Below, piece after piece: positions 12,491-23,959 of a stretch of DNA of 64,000 nt (within the stretch, counting starts at the first letter, position 1; each line of letters begins with the position of its first letter). Source of the stretch: Balaenoptera acutorostrata. Lineage: Eukaryota > Chordata > Mammalia > Artiodactyla > Balaenopteridae. The DNA lies in the NCBI RefSeq assembly GCF_949987535.1, contig NC_080073.1:92419344-92483343 (forward strand), written 5' to 3'. Position numbers and translations under genes: made by a program. The notes under the pieces are model-generated. The model did not search any database. It was not told the DNA's origin and saw only the letters and a list, made by a program, of their open reading frames with translations.

Positions 12491-14739
12491 TTAATAAAGC
12501 ATTAATACTAATCATAATCATATTGGTAAAGGTTAGTAGGAAGAGGGGTTTTTTAAAAAGTTCAGTCAGACTCTGGCTGTTTAGAATAAACTGAGTATTT
12601 TTCCTAAATCCAGCAGTCTTGGTAGACTGCAATCTTGAAAATAACTGGGGAATTGAGGCTAACACATATGAAACAACATGAATGCAGAGATAAAAACAAT
12701 ATTTTGTATACAAACTTTGCTTTCAAAACTATTATGAGTTGTACCTGTCCACTTAGGTCTTTTTGGTCTTATTTTTGGTCTTACGTCTTATTTTTTGCTT
12801 TGTTGTTGTTTTTTTCTTCAAAGAGTAGCAGGAGGTTTCCTGTGTGCATTCTGGACCTACTACAATTGCTCACTTGCTTATCAAACACTGCTTGCTTGAA
12901 ACTGATTTGCCCAGAAATTACTAGATGTGAGGTCTTTCTGTTAACCCAGAATATATCATCTCAGTTTGACCTCTGCCATCACTATTATTGTAAGGGTTTA
13001 GATTTGGCATCCAGTTCCTGCTTTCTTCAGCTTCTGACCCTTACCTCCGGTTTTTGGAATTGCTGTCCTTAATTTCACTCTGGCAGTGCCAAAAGACTGC
13101 TCAAAATGTTGCCATGATATTTGTATTGTGTTTTACAGTTTAGCAAGTGTTTTTGCATGCAATTGGTTCATTTAAACATATGACTAGGCACTAAATTATG
13201 TAGCATGTAATGTGTGGATTGTAAGAGAGTAGATACGACAAACCAGTAAAAGATGTATTGGTCTAGGAAGACTTCATATACTGGAGGATTAGACTGGGCA
13301 TTGAAGATGGAGCACGATAGTGTTTATCTTTCATACCTTCTCACTTCATTCATTTTGTTTAGTTTTATATAACAAATGAATATATTCTCCTTAGTGACAG
13401 AAAAAGCAACTGGGGTAAATTAAATAATTGTAGAAATTCAGAATTTTTTCATCATATGAGATAATAGATACTAAAAGATTCCTCTAAGAAAAACATTATT
13501 AAATCCATCAATAAATTATAGTCAATATGGATTTATTTAATTTACATATTTTAAAATTAGTAACCTCTATGCCTCCTTTCCTCCAAGTTTATTGCTTTTA
13601 TAATATTTAATTTTTGATAGTTTATTATATAACTGGGGTAATAATAATTACCCAGTGGTTTTATCTTAGAGTTATATTAAATGAATTATTTGACCTCCTG
13701 TCCTATTATCATGGTTTTCTTAATTTCTGTATTCTTTATTTTGATTCACCTCTTCTTCATTGGTTGCATTTAATCTTGAAGTAGGTTTCTCAAAAAAATT
13801 TCATTGCTGCTGAGTTTCACTGAACATGTTATTTCATGTGTGGAAATACTTTTATGTTGTTTTATGTTGTTTTCATCTGAAGAGAAAACTGACTTGATAT
13901 AATGGAGATTTTGTTATATTATTTTAGAAACTGAGTATTTATTGTGAGACCAGTCAGATTTTCCCACATATATGTTACTTGCTTTTTCTTTCTGGAAACT
14001 TAAAGTGTGCTCTGTTATTCAATAACTTAACTAAATGTTTTTTATATTACTAGCTTTATATCAGCTCTTCTTGGTACTGATGCATCCTACCAACTAGAGG
14101 ATTCAGTCATAATTTTACTTTACGTAAATTTTCCTGTATTATATCTCTGGTTATTTTCTGTGCTATTGGTTGGAGTCTTCACTTCAGCAATATCAATCAC
14201 CTCTATGGTGGATATAGTTTCCACATCTACTGCCTTTCTAATTATTTTAAACTTATTATCTCTTTACTTCTACTCACTATGAATAAGTAAAGCCTTATCT
14301 CCATGATAATTTTGTTTCTTGCTGCTTCTAGTTTATTAGTTCTTTTTTATCTTAATTTTTTTTCTTTACAACAGCCCCTTTCTTCTTATTCTGATCTTTT
14401 TCTGTATTATTGTGCTTTCCCTGTGTTACTGAATCCATATCCTTATTGGATTACTCAATGGATACAAAGCACCAGCAGAGACTCTGCCTTGGTTCCTTGG
14501 ATTGCATATTTTTTCATATTGAAGTAATATCTATGTTACCTTTCAAAATAAATGCCTTTCTACACTTATAAATTTTGATTTTTGTGGGCTTTAATATAAT
14601 TTCATAGCTCTCAAACCATTTCCTTTCCTTTTCTACCTTTGTTCAAATCTTAATTTTTCTCTGAAATAGTGTTTGTGATTTTACCTGGACATCATTCCCA
14701 CTTTATCTGGGATCACTTGTCTTCCCTTATGAACTAGAA
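12491..14739. other. AT-rich unassigned sequence
   Basis: This is AT-rich sequence without a supported gene. The frames at 12635-13072 and 14303-14527 are rich in Phe, Leu, Ser and Cys, as expected of random T-rich DNA. Some of 13700-14690 could be a badly decayed LINE in minus orientation, but I cannot show it. The right boundary is the uncertain 5' end of L1 copy B. Confidence 0.4.
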
Positions 14740-15551
14740 GGCATACAGAGCAGGATGTAGAGGAGGGAAAAGCACAGCTGAGGCTGACTGCAATCTTTGC
14801 TGAGCTCCCAAGTTCACTCTTATTGCTGAGATCCCACCAGATGTCCTTTATTAGACTCATTCCACCCAGCTTGGCATGAATTCAACTCTTTGGGGCTTTG
14901 GCTCACTCCCCCAACTTAGCACTATATGCTGGAGCAAGAGAATTGGGGCCTTTCTGTTTCTGTCGAGGTCCAGATGTAGTCTGTAGAGCATTTACTCAGT
15001 GTTTACCTTGATTTTCTCAGGCACATCTACTCATTGACTTCTGGCTTGGTGCTCCAGCCAGGAGTCAATGCTGTGCCTCTGAGGCGGGAGAGCCAACTTC
15101 AGGACACTGGTGCACAAGAGACCTCCCAGCTCCATGTAATATCAAATGGTGAAAATCTCCCAGAGATCTCCATCTCAACACCAAGACCCAGCTTCACTCA
15201 ACGACCAGCAAGCTACAGTGCTGGACACCCTATGCCAAACAACTAGCAAGACAGAAACACAACACCATCCATTAGCAGAGAGGCTGCCTAAAATCATAAT
15301 ATGGCCACAGACATCCCAAAACACACCACCAGACATGGACCTGCCCAACAGAAAGACAAGATCCAGCCTCGTCCACCAGAACACAGCCACTAGTCCCCTC
15401 TACCAGGAAGCCTACACAACCCACTGAACCAACCTTAGCCACTGGGGGCAGACAACAAAAACAACGGGAACTATGAACCTGCAGCCTGCAAAAAGGAGAC
15501 CCCAAACACAGTAAGTTAAGTAAAACGAGAAGACAGAGAAACACACAGCAG
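14740..15551 (+). promoter_or_regulatory. L1 copy B 5' UTR / internal promoter region
   Basis: This sequence leads into ORF1. It includes CTCCAGCCAGGAGTCAATGC (15050-15069) and the AAACACAGTAAGTTAAGTAAAACGAG leader just before the ORF1 start. In L1 elements this region carries an internal RNA polymerase II promoter, so transcription begins at the element's own first base. Most of the CpG positions seem to have been lost, which would fit a methylated, silent copy. Short open frames here (15034-15246, 15146-15427) lie in the leader and have no known function. Confidence 0.65.
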
Positions 15552-16418
15552 ATGAAGGAGGAAGGCAAAAACCCACCAGACCTAACAAATGAACAGGAAA
15601 CAGACAGTCTATCTGAAAAAGATTTCAGAATAATGATAGAGAAGATGACCCAAAATCTTGGAAATAGAATGGAGAAAATACAAGAAACGTTTAACAAGGA
15701 CCTAAAAGAACTAAAGAGCAAACAAACAGTGATGAACAACACAATAAATGAAATTAAAAATTCTCTAGAAGGGATCAATAGCAGAATAACTGAGGCAGAA
15801 GAACGGATAAGTGACCTGGAAGATAAAATAGTGGAAATAACTACTGCAGAGCAGAAAAAAGAAAAAAGAATGAAAAGAACTGAGGACAGTTTCAAAGACC
15901 TCTGGGACAACATTAAACGCACCAACATTCGAATTATAGGGGTCCCAGAAGAAGAAGAGAAAAAGAAAGGGACTGAGAAAATATTTGAAGAGATTATAGT
16001 TGAAAACTTCCCTAATATGGGAAAGGAAATAGTTAATCAAGTCCAGGAAGCACAGAGAGTCCCATACAGGATAAATGCAAGGAGAAACACGCCAAGACAC
16101 ATATTAATCAAACTATCAAAAATTAAATACAAAGAAAAAATATTAAAAGCAGCAAGGGAAAAGCAACAAATAACACACAAGGGAATCCCCATAAGATTAA
16201 CAGCTGATCTTTCAGCAGAAACTCTGCAAGCCAGAAGGGAGTGGCAGGACATATTTAAAGTGATGAAAGGGAAAAACCTACAACCAAGATTACTCTACCC
16301 AGCAAGGATCTCATTCAGATTTGACGGAGAAATTAAAAGCTTTACACACAAGCAAAAGCTAAGAGAATTCAGCACCACCAAACCAGCTTTCCAACAAATG
16401 CTAAAGGAACTTCTCTAG
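15552..16418 (+). CDS. L1 ORF1p, intact RNA-binding chaperone
   Basis: An uninterrupted 288-residue ORF1p. This protein forms trimers, coats L1 RNA and has nucleic-acid chaperone activity. Residues about 33-125 are a long heptad-rich coiled coil (for example [20 protein letters not shown]). An RRM-like domain follows ([12 protein letters not shown] at 127-138, then [10 protein letters not shown]). The C-terminal domain carries [12 protein letters not shown] (178-189), [19 protein letters not shown] (213-231) and YPARISF (249-255), all hallmark ORF1p motifs. The ATG begins the [10 protein letters not shown] segment and is the first in-frame start after the leader; the length is shorter than the 338 residues of the human protein but seems normal for ungulate and cetacean L1. 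The frame is open although the downstream ORF2 is wrecked. Whether it is transcribed cannot be told. Confidence 0.85.
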   Translation: MKEEGKNPPDLTNEQETDSLSEKDFRIMIEKMTQNLGNRMEKIQETFNKDLKELKSKQTVMNNTINEIKNSLEGINSRITEAEERISDLEDKIVEITTAEQKKEKRMKRTEDSFKDLWDNIKRTNIRIIGVPEEEEKKKGTEKIFEEIIVENFPNMGKEIVNQVQEAQRVPYRINARRNTPRHILIKLSKIKYKEKILKAAREKQQITHKGIPIRLTADLSAETLQARREWQDIFKVMKGKNLQPRLLYPARISFRFDGEIKSFTHKQKLREFSTTKPAFQQMLKELL

Positions 16419-16476
16419 GCAGGAAACACAAGAGAAGGAAAAGACCTACAATAATAAACCCAAAACAATTAAGAAA

Positions 16477-19400
16477 ATGGTAATAGGAACATACATATCG
16501 ATAATTACATTAAATGTAAATGGATTAAATGCTCCAACCAAAAGACATAGACGGGCTGAATGGATACAAAAACAAGACCCGTATATATGCTGTCTACAAG
16601 AGACCCACATCAGACCTAGGGACACATACAGACTGAAAGTGAGGGGATGGATAATGATATTCCATGCAAATGGAAATCAAAGGAAAGCTGAAGTAGCAAT
16701 TCTCATATCAGAAAAAATAGACTTTAAAACAAAGACTACTACAACAGACAAAGAAGGACACTACATAATGATCAAGGGATCAATCCGAGAAGAAGATAAA
16801 ACAATTGTAAATATTTATGCACCCAACATAGGAGCACCTCAATACATAAGGCAAATACTAACAGCCATAAAAGGGGAAATCGACAGTAACACAATCATAG
16901 TAGGGGACTTTAACACCCCACTTTCACCAATGGACAGATCATCCAAAATGAAAATAAAACAGGAAACACAAGCTTTAAATAACACTTTAAACAAGATGGA
17001 CTTAATTGATATTTATAGGACATTCCATCCAAAAACAACAGAATATATTTTCTTCTCAAGTGCTCATGGAATATTTTCCAGGAGAGATCATATCTTGGGT
17101 CACAAATCAAGCCTTAGTAAATTTAAGAAAATTGAAATCATATCAAGTATGTTTTCCGACCACAACGCTATGAGACTAGATATCAATTACAGGAAAAAAT
17201 CTGTAAAAAATACAAACACATGGAGGCTAAACAATACACTGCTTAATAACCAAGAGATCACTGAAGAAATCAAAGAGGAAATCAAAAAGTACCTAGAGAC
17301 AAATGACAATGAAAATACGATGATCCAAAACCTGTGGGATGCAGCAAAAGCAGTTCTAAGAGGGAAGTTTATAGCAATACAATCCTACCTTAAGAAACAA
17401 GAAACATCTCAGATAAAAAACCTAATCTTACACGTAAAGGAATTAGAGAAAAAAGAACAAAAAAACCCCAAAGTTGGCAGAAGGAAAGAAATAATAAATA
17501 TGAGATCAGAAATAAATAGAAAAGAAATGAAGGAAACGATAGCAAAGATCAATAAAACTAAAAGCTGGTTCTTTGAGAAGATAAACAAAATTGATAAACC
17601 ATTAGCCAGACTCATCATGAAAAAAAGGGAGAAGATGCAAATCAACAGAATTAGAAATGAAAAAGGAGAAGTAACAACTGACACTGCAGAAATACAAACG
17701 ACCATGAGAGATTACTACAAGCAACTATATGCCAATAAGATGGACAACCTGGAAGAAATGGACAAATTCCTAGTAACGCACAAAGTTCCAAGACTGAACC
17801 AGGAAGAAATAGAAAATATGAAGAGAGCAATCACAAGTACTGAAATTGAAACTGTGATTAAAAATCTTCCAAGAAACAAAAGCCCAGGGTCAGATGGCTT
17901 CCCAGGTGAATTCTATCAAACATTTAGAGAAGAGCTAACACCTATCCTTCTCAAACTCTTCCAAAATATTGCAGAGGGAGGAACACTCCCAAATTCATTC
18001 TATGAGGCCACCATCACCCTGATACCAAAACCAGACAAAGATTTCACAGAAAAAGAAAACTACAGGCCAATATCACTGATGAACATAGATGCAAAAATCC
18101 TCAACAAAATACTAGCAAACAGAATCCAGCAGCACATTAAAAGGATCATGCAACATGATCAAGTGGGGTTTATCCCAGGAATGCAAGGATTCTTCAATAT
18201 ACACAAATCAATCAATGTGATACACCATATTAACAAATTGAAGGATAAAAACCATATGATAATCTCAATAGATGCAGAAATAGCTTCCAACAAAATTCAA
18301 CACACATTTATGATAAAAACCCTCCAGAAAGTAGGCATAGAGGGAACTTACCGCAACATATTAAAGGCCATATATGACAAACCCACAGCCAACATCGTTC
18401 TCAATGGTGAAAAACGGAAACCATTTCCACTAAGATCAGGAACAAGACAAGGTTGCCCACTCTCACCACTATTATTCAACATAGTTTTGGAAGTTTTAGC
18501 CACAGCAATCAGACAAGTAAAAGAAATAAAAGAAATCCAAATCAGAAAAGAAGAAGTAAAACCATCACTGTTTGCACATGACATGATACTATACATAGAG
18601 AATCCTAAATATGCTACCAGAAAACTACTACAGCTCATCAATGAATTTGGTAGAGTAGCAGGATACAAAATTAATGCACAGAAATCTCTTGCATTCCCAT
18701 ACACTAATGATGAAAAATCCGAAAGAGAAAGTAAGGAAACACTCCCATTTACCATCGCAACAAAAAGAATAAAATACCTAGGAATAAACCTACCTAAGGA
18801 GACAAAAGACCTGTATGCAGAAAAATATAAGACACTGATGAAATTAAAGATGATACCAGCAGATGGAGAGATATACCATATTCTTGGATTGGAAGAATCA
18901 ACATTGTGAAAATGACTATACTACCCAAAGCAATCTACAGATTCAATGCGATCCCAATCAAACTACCAATGGCATTTTTCACAGAACTAGAACCAAAAAT
19001 TTCACAATTTGTATGGAAACACAAAAGACCCCGAATATCCAAAGCAATCTTGAGAAAGAAAAACAGAGCTGGAGGAATCAGGATCTCTGACTTCAGACTA
19101 TACTACAAAGCTACAGTAATGAAGATAGTTTGGTAGTGGCACAAAAACAGAAATATAGATCAATGGAACAGGACAAAAGCCCAGAGATAAACCCATGCCC
19201 ATATGGTCACCTTATTTTTGATAAAGGAGGCCAGAATATACAATGGAGAAAAGACAGCCTCTTCAATAAGTGGTGCTGGGAAAACTGCACAGCTGCATGT
19301 AAAAGAATGAAATTAGTACACTTCCTAACACCATACACAAAAATAAATTCAAAATGGATTCGAGACCTAAACGTAAGAGCAGACACTATAAAACTCTTAG

Positions 19401-20202
19401 AGGAAAACTTAGGCAGAACACTCTATGACATAAATCACAGCAAGATCTTTTTGACCCACCTCTGAGAGAAATGGAAATAAAAACAAAAATCAACAAATGG
19501 GACCTAATGAAACTTAAAAGCTTTTGCACAGCAAAGGAAACCATAAACAGAGGAAAAGACAACCCTTTGAATGGGAGAAAATATTTGTAAATGAAGCAAC
19601 TGACAAAGTATTAATCTCCAAAATTTACAAGCAGCTCATGAGTTCAATATCAAAAACACAAACAACCCAATCCAAAAATCGGCAGAGACCTAAATAGACA
19701 TTTCTCCAAAGAAGATATATACAGATTGCCAACAAGCACATGAAAGGATGCTCAACAACACTAATCATTAGAGAAATGCAAATCAAAACTACAATGAGGT
19801 ATCACCTCACACCAGTCAGAATGGTCATCATCAAAAAATCTACAAACAATACATGCTGGCGAGGGTGTGGAGAAAAGGGAACCCTCTTGCACTGTTGGCG
19901 GGAATGTAAATTGATACAGCCACTATCGAGAACAGTATGGAGGTTCCTTAAAAAAAGTAAAAATAGAACTACCATATGACCCAGCAATCCCAATACTGGG
20001 CATATACCATGAGAAAACCATAATTCAAAAAGAGTCATGTACCACAATGTTCATTGCAGCCCTATTTACAATAGCCAGGACATGGAAGCAACCTAATTGT
20101 CCATCAACAGATGAATGGATAAAGAAGATGTGGCACATATATACAATGGAATATTACTCAGCCATAAAAAGCAACGATATTGAGTTATTTGTAGTGAGGT
20201 AG
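16477..20202 (+). pseudogene. L1 ORF2 (endonuclease / reverse transcriptase), disabled
   Basis: ORF2p nicks target DNA and reverse-transcribes L1 RNA. The first 810 codons are open (16477-18909). The endonuclease looks complete: NVNGLN, QETH (residues about 41-44), NIYAPN, GDFNTPL, RDHILG and SDH (about 226-228). The reverse transcriptase starts normally (the KSPG segment, then [39 protein letters not shown]). However, motif A reads [10 protein letters not shown] (Asp about 599) and the catalytic FADD box reads FAHD (699-702, 18571-18582), so one metal-binding Asp is His. A 4-bp deletion near 18842 shifts the frame. Then come a TAG at 19134, single-base losses near 19172, 19446 and 19550, a 2-bp gain near 19717, an A-run gain near 19950 and a TAG at 20200. 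Full-length L1 ORF2p is about 1,275 residues. Confidence 0.92.
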
Positions 20203-20289
20203 ATGGACCTAGAGTTTGTCATACAGAGTGAAGTAAGTCAGAAAGAGAAAAACAAATACCGTATGTTAACACATATATATAGAATCTAA

Positions 20290-20674
20290 AAAAAAAAAAG
20301 AAAAAAGGTCATGAAGAACCTAGGGCCAAGACGGGAATAAAGACACAGACCTACTAGAGAGTGGACTTGAGGATACGGGGGTGGGGGGAAGGGTAAGCTG
20401 GGACAAAGTGAGAGAGTGGCATGGACATATATACACTACCAAACGTAAAATACATAGCTAGTGGGAAGCAGCCGCATAGCACAGGGAGATCGGCTTGGTG
20501 CTTTGTGACCACCTAGAGGGGTGGGATAGGGAGGGTGGGAGGGAGGGAGACGCAAGAGGGAAGAGATATGGGGACATATGTATATGTATAAATGATTCAC
20601 TTTGTTATAAAGCAGAAACTAACAGAACATTGTAAAGCAATTATAACCCAATAAAGATGTTTAAAAAAAAAAAA
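20290..20674 (+). repeat. L1 copy B 3' UTR and poly(A) tail
   Basis: This is the 3' UTR with the G-rich GGGGGTGGGGGGAAGGG segment (about 20378-20394), AGCTAGTGGGAAGCAGCCGC, GGGTGGGATAGGGAGGGTGGG and a final polyadenylation signal AATAAAGATG (20651-20660), followed by an A run. The same UTR occurs in copy A, truncated in copy C, and reversed at 56400-56780. Confidence 0.85.
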
Positions 20675-22729
20675 GTAAGTGGTTGTTGAAACTCATTAGG
20701 ATAATGACAAGGGAAGAGGGGAAAAAATTCTTGTGGACTTGGTGCTTAACTCATCAGGAAAATTTGGTGCCTTTCCTGAAAATCAGCACATGAAAGCATC
20801 AGGGATAGAGAAAAACGACATCAAAAAATAAGAATAAGAGATACTGCAAAAAATAAGCTAGATTTTAGAAATATTAAATAACTGTAGCCAAGAAAAGGCA
20901 GTAGGGAGAAAGGAGTTCCCTTATTGATTCCTTCTTTTCACCTTGTAAGTTGAATACCAAGAATGCCATTTATTTCCTTGGACAAGGGCTGGGATCAGGA
21001 GGGACAGATTACTTTCAGATCTAGGTGATTGTGGAGAATTATTGAAGAAAAAATAAAGGGAAGTTCACACTAAGACAGGAGTTCCTGGGAAATGTTTGTG
21101 GGACTAGTAGGAGGGACGGCGGCAGTAGAGTGGGGAGAGGTGGAACAGAGCTAAAGAGGAAGGAAAGAGTAAGAAGGGAAAGCAGAGGAAGGGGCTGTGT
21201 GCCTACAATGGTGACTTTCCATAGCAGGATCAGAGAGAACGTTGTTGGAAGGCTTAGCAAATATATATTAACCCCTGTGAGAATTCTATAGTGAGGAGGA
21301 CCAGCCGGGAGAGCCTACTAGGTCTACAGTCTTAAAAGAAATCTTGGTGTTTGAAAGTGGGTGTCAAGAGGAACCTGGGAGGTGCTGAACCATCACCTGC
21401 AGTGGTGCGCCGGGGCCGCTGGCTCTGGCTCCTGAGAGTCGACTGTACACTTCTCTTTCCAACTCTCTGGGCTCTGTGCCTCTTACTGGTACATGAAAGA
21501 GGTCATGGTAGGTGTATTTACACCACAAAAATGGACAAATGCTACAAATCGGGGTCTCCCCTCCACCTTAGAGCCAGTTGTGAAACATTCACTGATCTGC
21601 TGCCACGACTCAAGTTGAGAATAGGCCGTTGCATCAAGCAGTGAGGATGGAACCCCGTGAGAACATTCTCAAGAGAGGAGGGACACCCTCTTTGACAGGG
21701 TGAGTGTGCACAGAGTAGGTACAGGTATGTTTTTCCTTGAGATACTATAATGAATGGCTGCTCACTGGTCAGAACCGTCTATTGATCCATCTGAGAGAAT
21801 TCCAGAGGATACGACCGGAAGAAGTTGAGCAAATGAAAGTAAATCATAAACAATGCATCAGGCAAGCAGAATTCAGTCAAGAGAAAATTAATCCCTTCCT
21901 TTGAACCAAGCATGCTTGGTGAGCCTTACAAGTTGAAGCTGGCGTCTTCTTCCTGTTTGCACCCACTGCCAGCACGTAAAATTACATCCCACCTACCTGA
22001 AGCCTGTCACGGTTACCTGTGATCCTTCAGAAATCTTTTCCACTACATCCTAAGTTGCTGCTAGAAATTTCCAGCAATTGTGTCTGTGTTTTCCGGTTTG
22101 TGGAGGAAATAAATACTTCCAAGGCCCCACTGTTGCCCTGTCCCACCTTTGGAATCCTCATACTGGGTTTAGTGCTTTCAAATAAACTCTGCTGCTGAAT
22201 AAAGAAGTTGTTATTCTAGGAATATAGTGCTGAGTGAGAAAAGAGAGTTATCAACTTTGTCTTCCTTATAATTTTCTGGGTCTCTCCCCCACCTTTTTCC
22301 CTTAACTTTCCTTTTTAATATTTTTTTCAATGTGGCATGTTTTCCATGCCAGTCTTATACACAGGGTTTCTTAGGGACTAGAAATGCATAAGAAGCTTAA
22401 CAAGTGGAGATTTACCTACTGACTATAGTGCTCACATGGCAGAGTTATCCAGCACTCATTCAATAGTATTTGTTAATCATGATGTGTGTGATAGACACTG
22501 TTCAAGGAATTGTATATCATACAGAGCAGTGGCTAACAAAGTAAATGTCAAAACAGTGAGAAGATGCAGCCATCAGGCATGTACTTTCTACCTTGACTTG
22601 GGTTTAAATTAAATGGCTTCTTATTTGTAACTGTATTTACCTGAACACGCCTGAGTATTGACCTTGTGAATGCCTTTTACTTTCTTTGTTATTTTTAGTT
22701 TTTTAGCCTTGCATCTTGGGAAATATTTA
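20675..22729. other. unassigned sequence with closely spaced polyadenylation-like signals
   Basis: I recognise no repeat here with confidence. A 97-codon frame (21351-21644) opens in relatively GC-rich DNA; its product is rich in Leu, Arg and Cys and shows no domain I know. Two AATAAA hexamers lie at 22181-22186 and 22198-22203, in sequence that reads like the end of a transcript or of an LTR. It could be an exon of a non-coding RNA, an old LTR or chance. Confidence 0.3.
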
Positions 22730-22927
22730 GTTTTATTTTTTCTAAGATAATTGCAGAACAATGAAGCATAAACAGTCTTATCTCAGGAACTCTAGACCAG
22801 AGTGTAACCAAAGAGAAAAGAACATACTTCCCCGCTGAGCCACAGATAACCCCATAGACTTATCAAAACAAGCCACCAGTGGGCAGTAGAGCCTATGAGA
22901 GTGTGTGGGATCTGTGAGTGCCAGTGT
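22730..22927 (+). repeat. left arm of a 198-bp inverted repeat
   Basis: The reverse complement of 23762-23959 matches this arm at 195 of 198 positions by hand alignment, with no gaps. The three mismatches lie at about 22792, 22816 and 22885. The arm is not a repeat family I know. Its outer end is GTTTTATTTTTT and its inner end CCAGTGT. Confidence 0.9.
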
Positions 22928-23761
22928 CCACTCTGAAAGTGGACACAATTCAGGTTAGTCATACTCTAGGAAATATACTGAGATTGCTATAAAGGGTACT
23001 TGTGGGAGACTGCTGTGGATTTGTTCCCCCAAGGGCAGCCATATATATCAGTGAAATGGTATGTGTGTTGGAGGGTGGGGAGGAGGGAGTCAAAATGTTA
23101 TTTAAAGGATGGCTATAGGTCTTAATGCACGAAAGGATCGCCTCCATACTTCAGTTACCATGCCTGACCTCTCTACCATTCATCACCCTTTTTCTAATAC
23201 AATAAAAACCTTTGTTGTAATGTAAATAATATTAACCACTTATAACGTTTCTTAAGGAATGTCCTAAACAGAGATCTGAATGAGTTTGTCAAATTACATG
23301 TACGTTTTCACAGGAAAGGGGGGTTTAGGAAATAAACTGGGGTATAGGCTTTGCAGAGGAGGTTGTGCAGGGGAGGTCAGGAGGTTGCATGAGAGTACTC
23401 TGTGGGCGTGGCCTGAGAAAGAGGGGTATTACTAGGATACAAGATCTACTGCAATCAGCAGAGATACAAAATAACACTGGCTGGAGAGAGAGAACTTTAT
23501 TTCTTTCTCACTGAATGGCATAGAGAGAGATGGCTGGGGCCAGTATTGTGGGGTGGCTTCATGAGGGACCTAGGGACCCAGGCACCCAGGCTCCTTCCCT
23601 CTTGTTGCTCCACATGCCTAGAATGTTGTCTTCCCTCTAAGCCTCACTAGCTGAGAATTCTCAAATGTTAGTACACATGTGCTCTCAAACAATTTTGCTC
23701 TGCCCTGCTCCACTGCCACTCTACCTGGTAACCACTACATCCTTCCATCCAATAGGTGGTA
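22928..23761. other. 834-bp spacer between the inverted-repeat arms
   Basis: It contains no supported gene. A 9-bp stem with a 5-base loop spans 22924-22946 at the arm boundary. Bases about 23440-23640 (AGAGAACTTTATTTCTTTCTC, then GACCCAGGCACCCAGGCTCC) resemble an old interspersed repeat that I cannot name. No transposase-like frame is seen. Confidence 0.5.
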
Positions 23762-23959
23762 ACACTGGCACTCACAGATCCCACACACTCTCATAGGCTC
23801 TACCGCCCACTGGTGGCTTGTTTTGATAAGTCTATGGGGTTATCTGTGGCTCAGCGGGGAAGTATGTTCTTTCCTCTTTGGTTACACTCTGGTCTAGAGT
23901 TCCTGAAATAAGACTGTTTATGCTTCATTGTTCTGCAATTATCTTAGAAAAAATAAAAC
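23762..23959 (-). repeat. right arm of the 198-bp inverted repeat
   Basis: It is the inverted partner of 22730-22927 at about 98.5% identity, with the same length to the base. Outer flanks of the two arms are similar for perhaps ten more bases with one gap (GAAATATTTAG versus GAAATGATTTTG after complementing). Inner flanks are unrelated. Confidence 0.9.

Larger units (their letters stand above)
14740..20674 (+). mobile_element. L1 copy B, nearly full-length L1 retrotransposon
   Basis: This is a plus-strand LINE-1 of about 5.9 kb: 5' UTR (about 14740-15551), ORF1 (15552-16418), a 58-bp inter-ORF spacer, a damaged ORF2 (16477-20202), a 3' UTR and an A tail (20663-20674). L1 copies itself by target-primed reverse transcription of its own mRNA using ORF1p and ORF2p. 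The 5' end is set by where L1-like 5' UTR text becomes recognisable and may be off by up to 300 bases. I could not find a convincing target duplication of the sequence after the tail (GTAAGTGGTTGTTG). The low divergence from the remembered family sequence suggests a younger copy than the L1M-type pieces elsewhere in the window. Confidence 0.88.

Noticed and set aside
1..20674. Copies A and B as the two halves of a segmental duplication
   Set aside because: Sequence after the 3' tail differs (CCCCTTCCTAGG after A, GTAAGTGGTTGTTG after B), and the UTRs differ by several percent. Duplication or conversion limited to the L1 interior cannot be fully excluded from this window alone.
22730..23959. 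The inverted repeat as a classical DNA transposon with long terminal inverted repeats
   Set aside because: There is no clear target duplication at the outer ends, no transposase-like frame inside, and the spacer seems to contain an unrelated old repeat.
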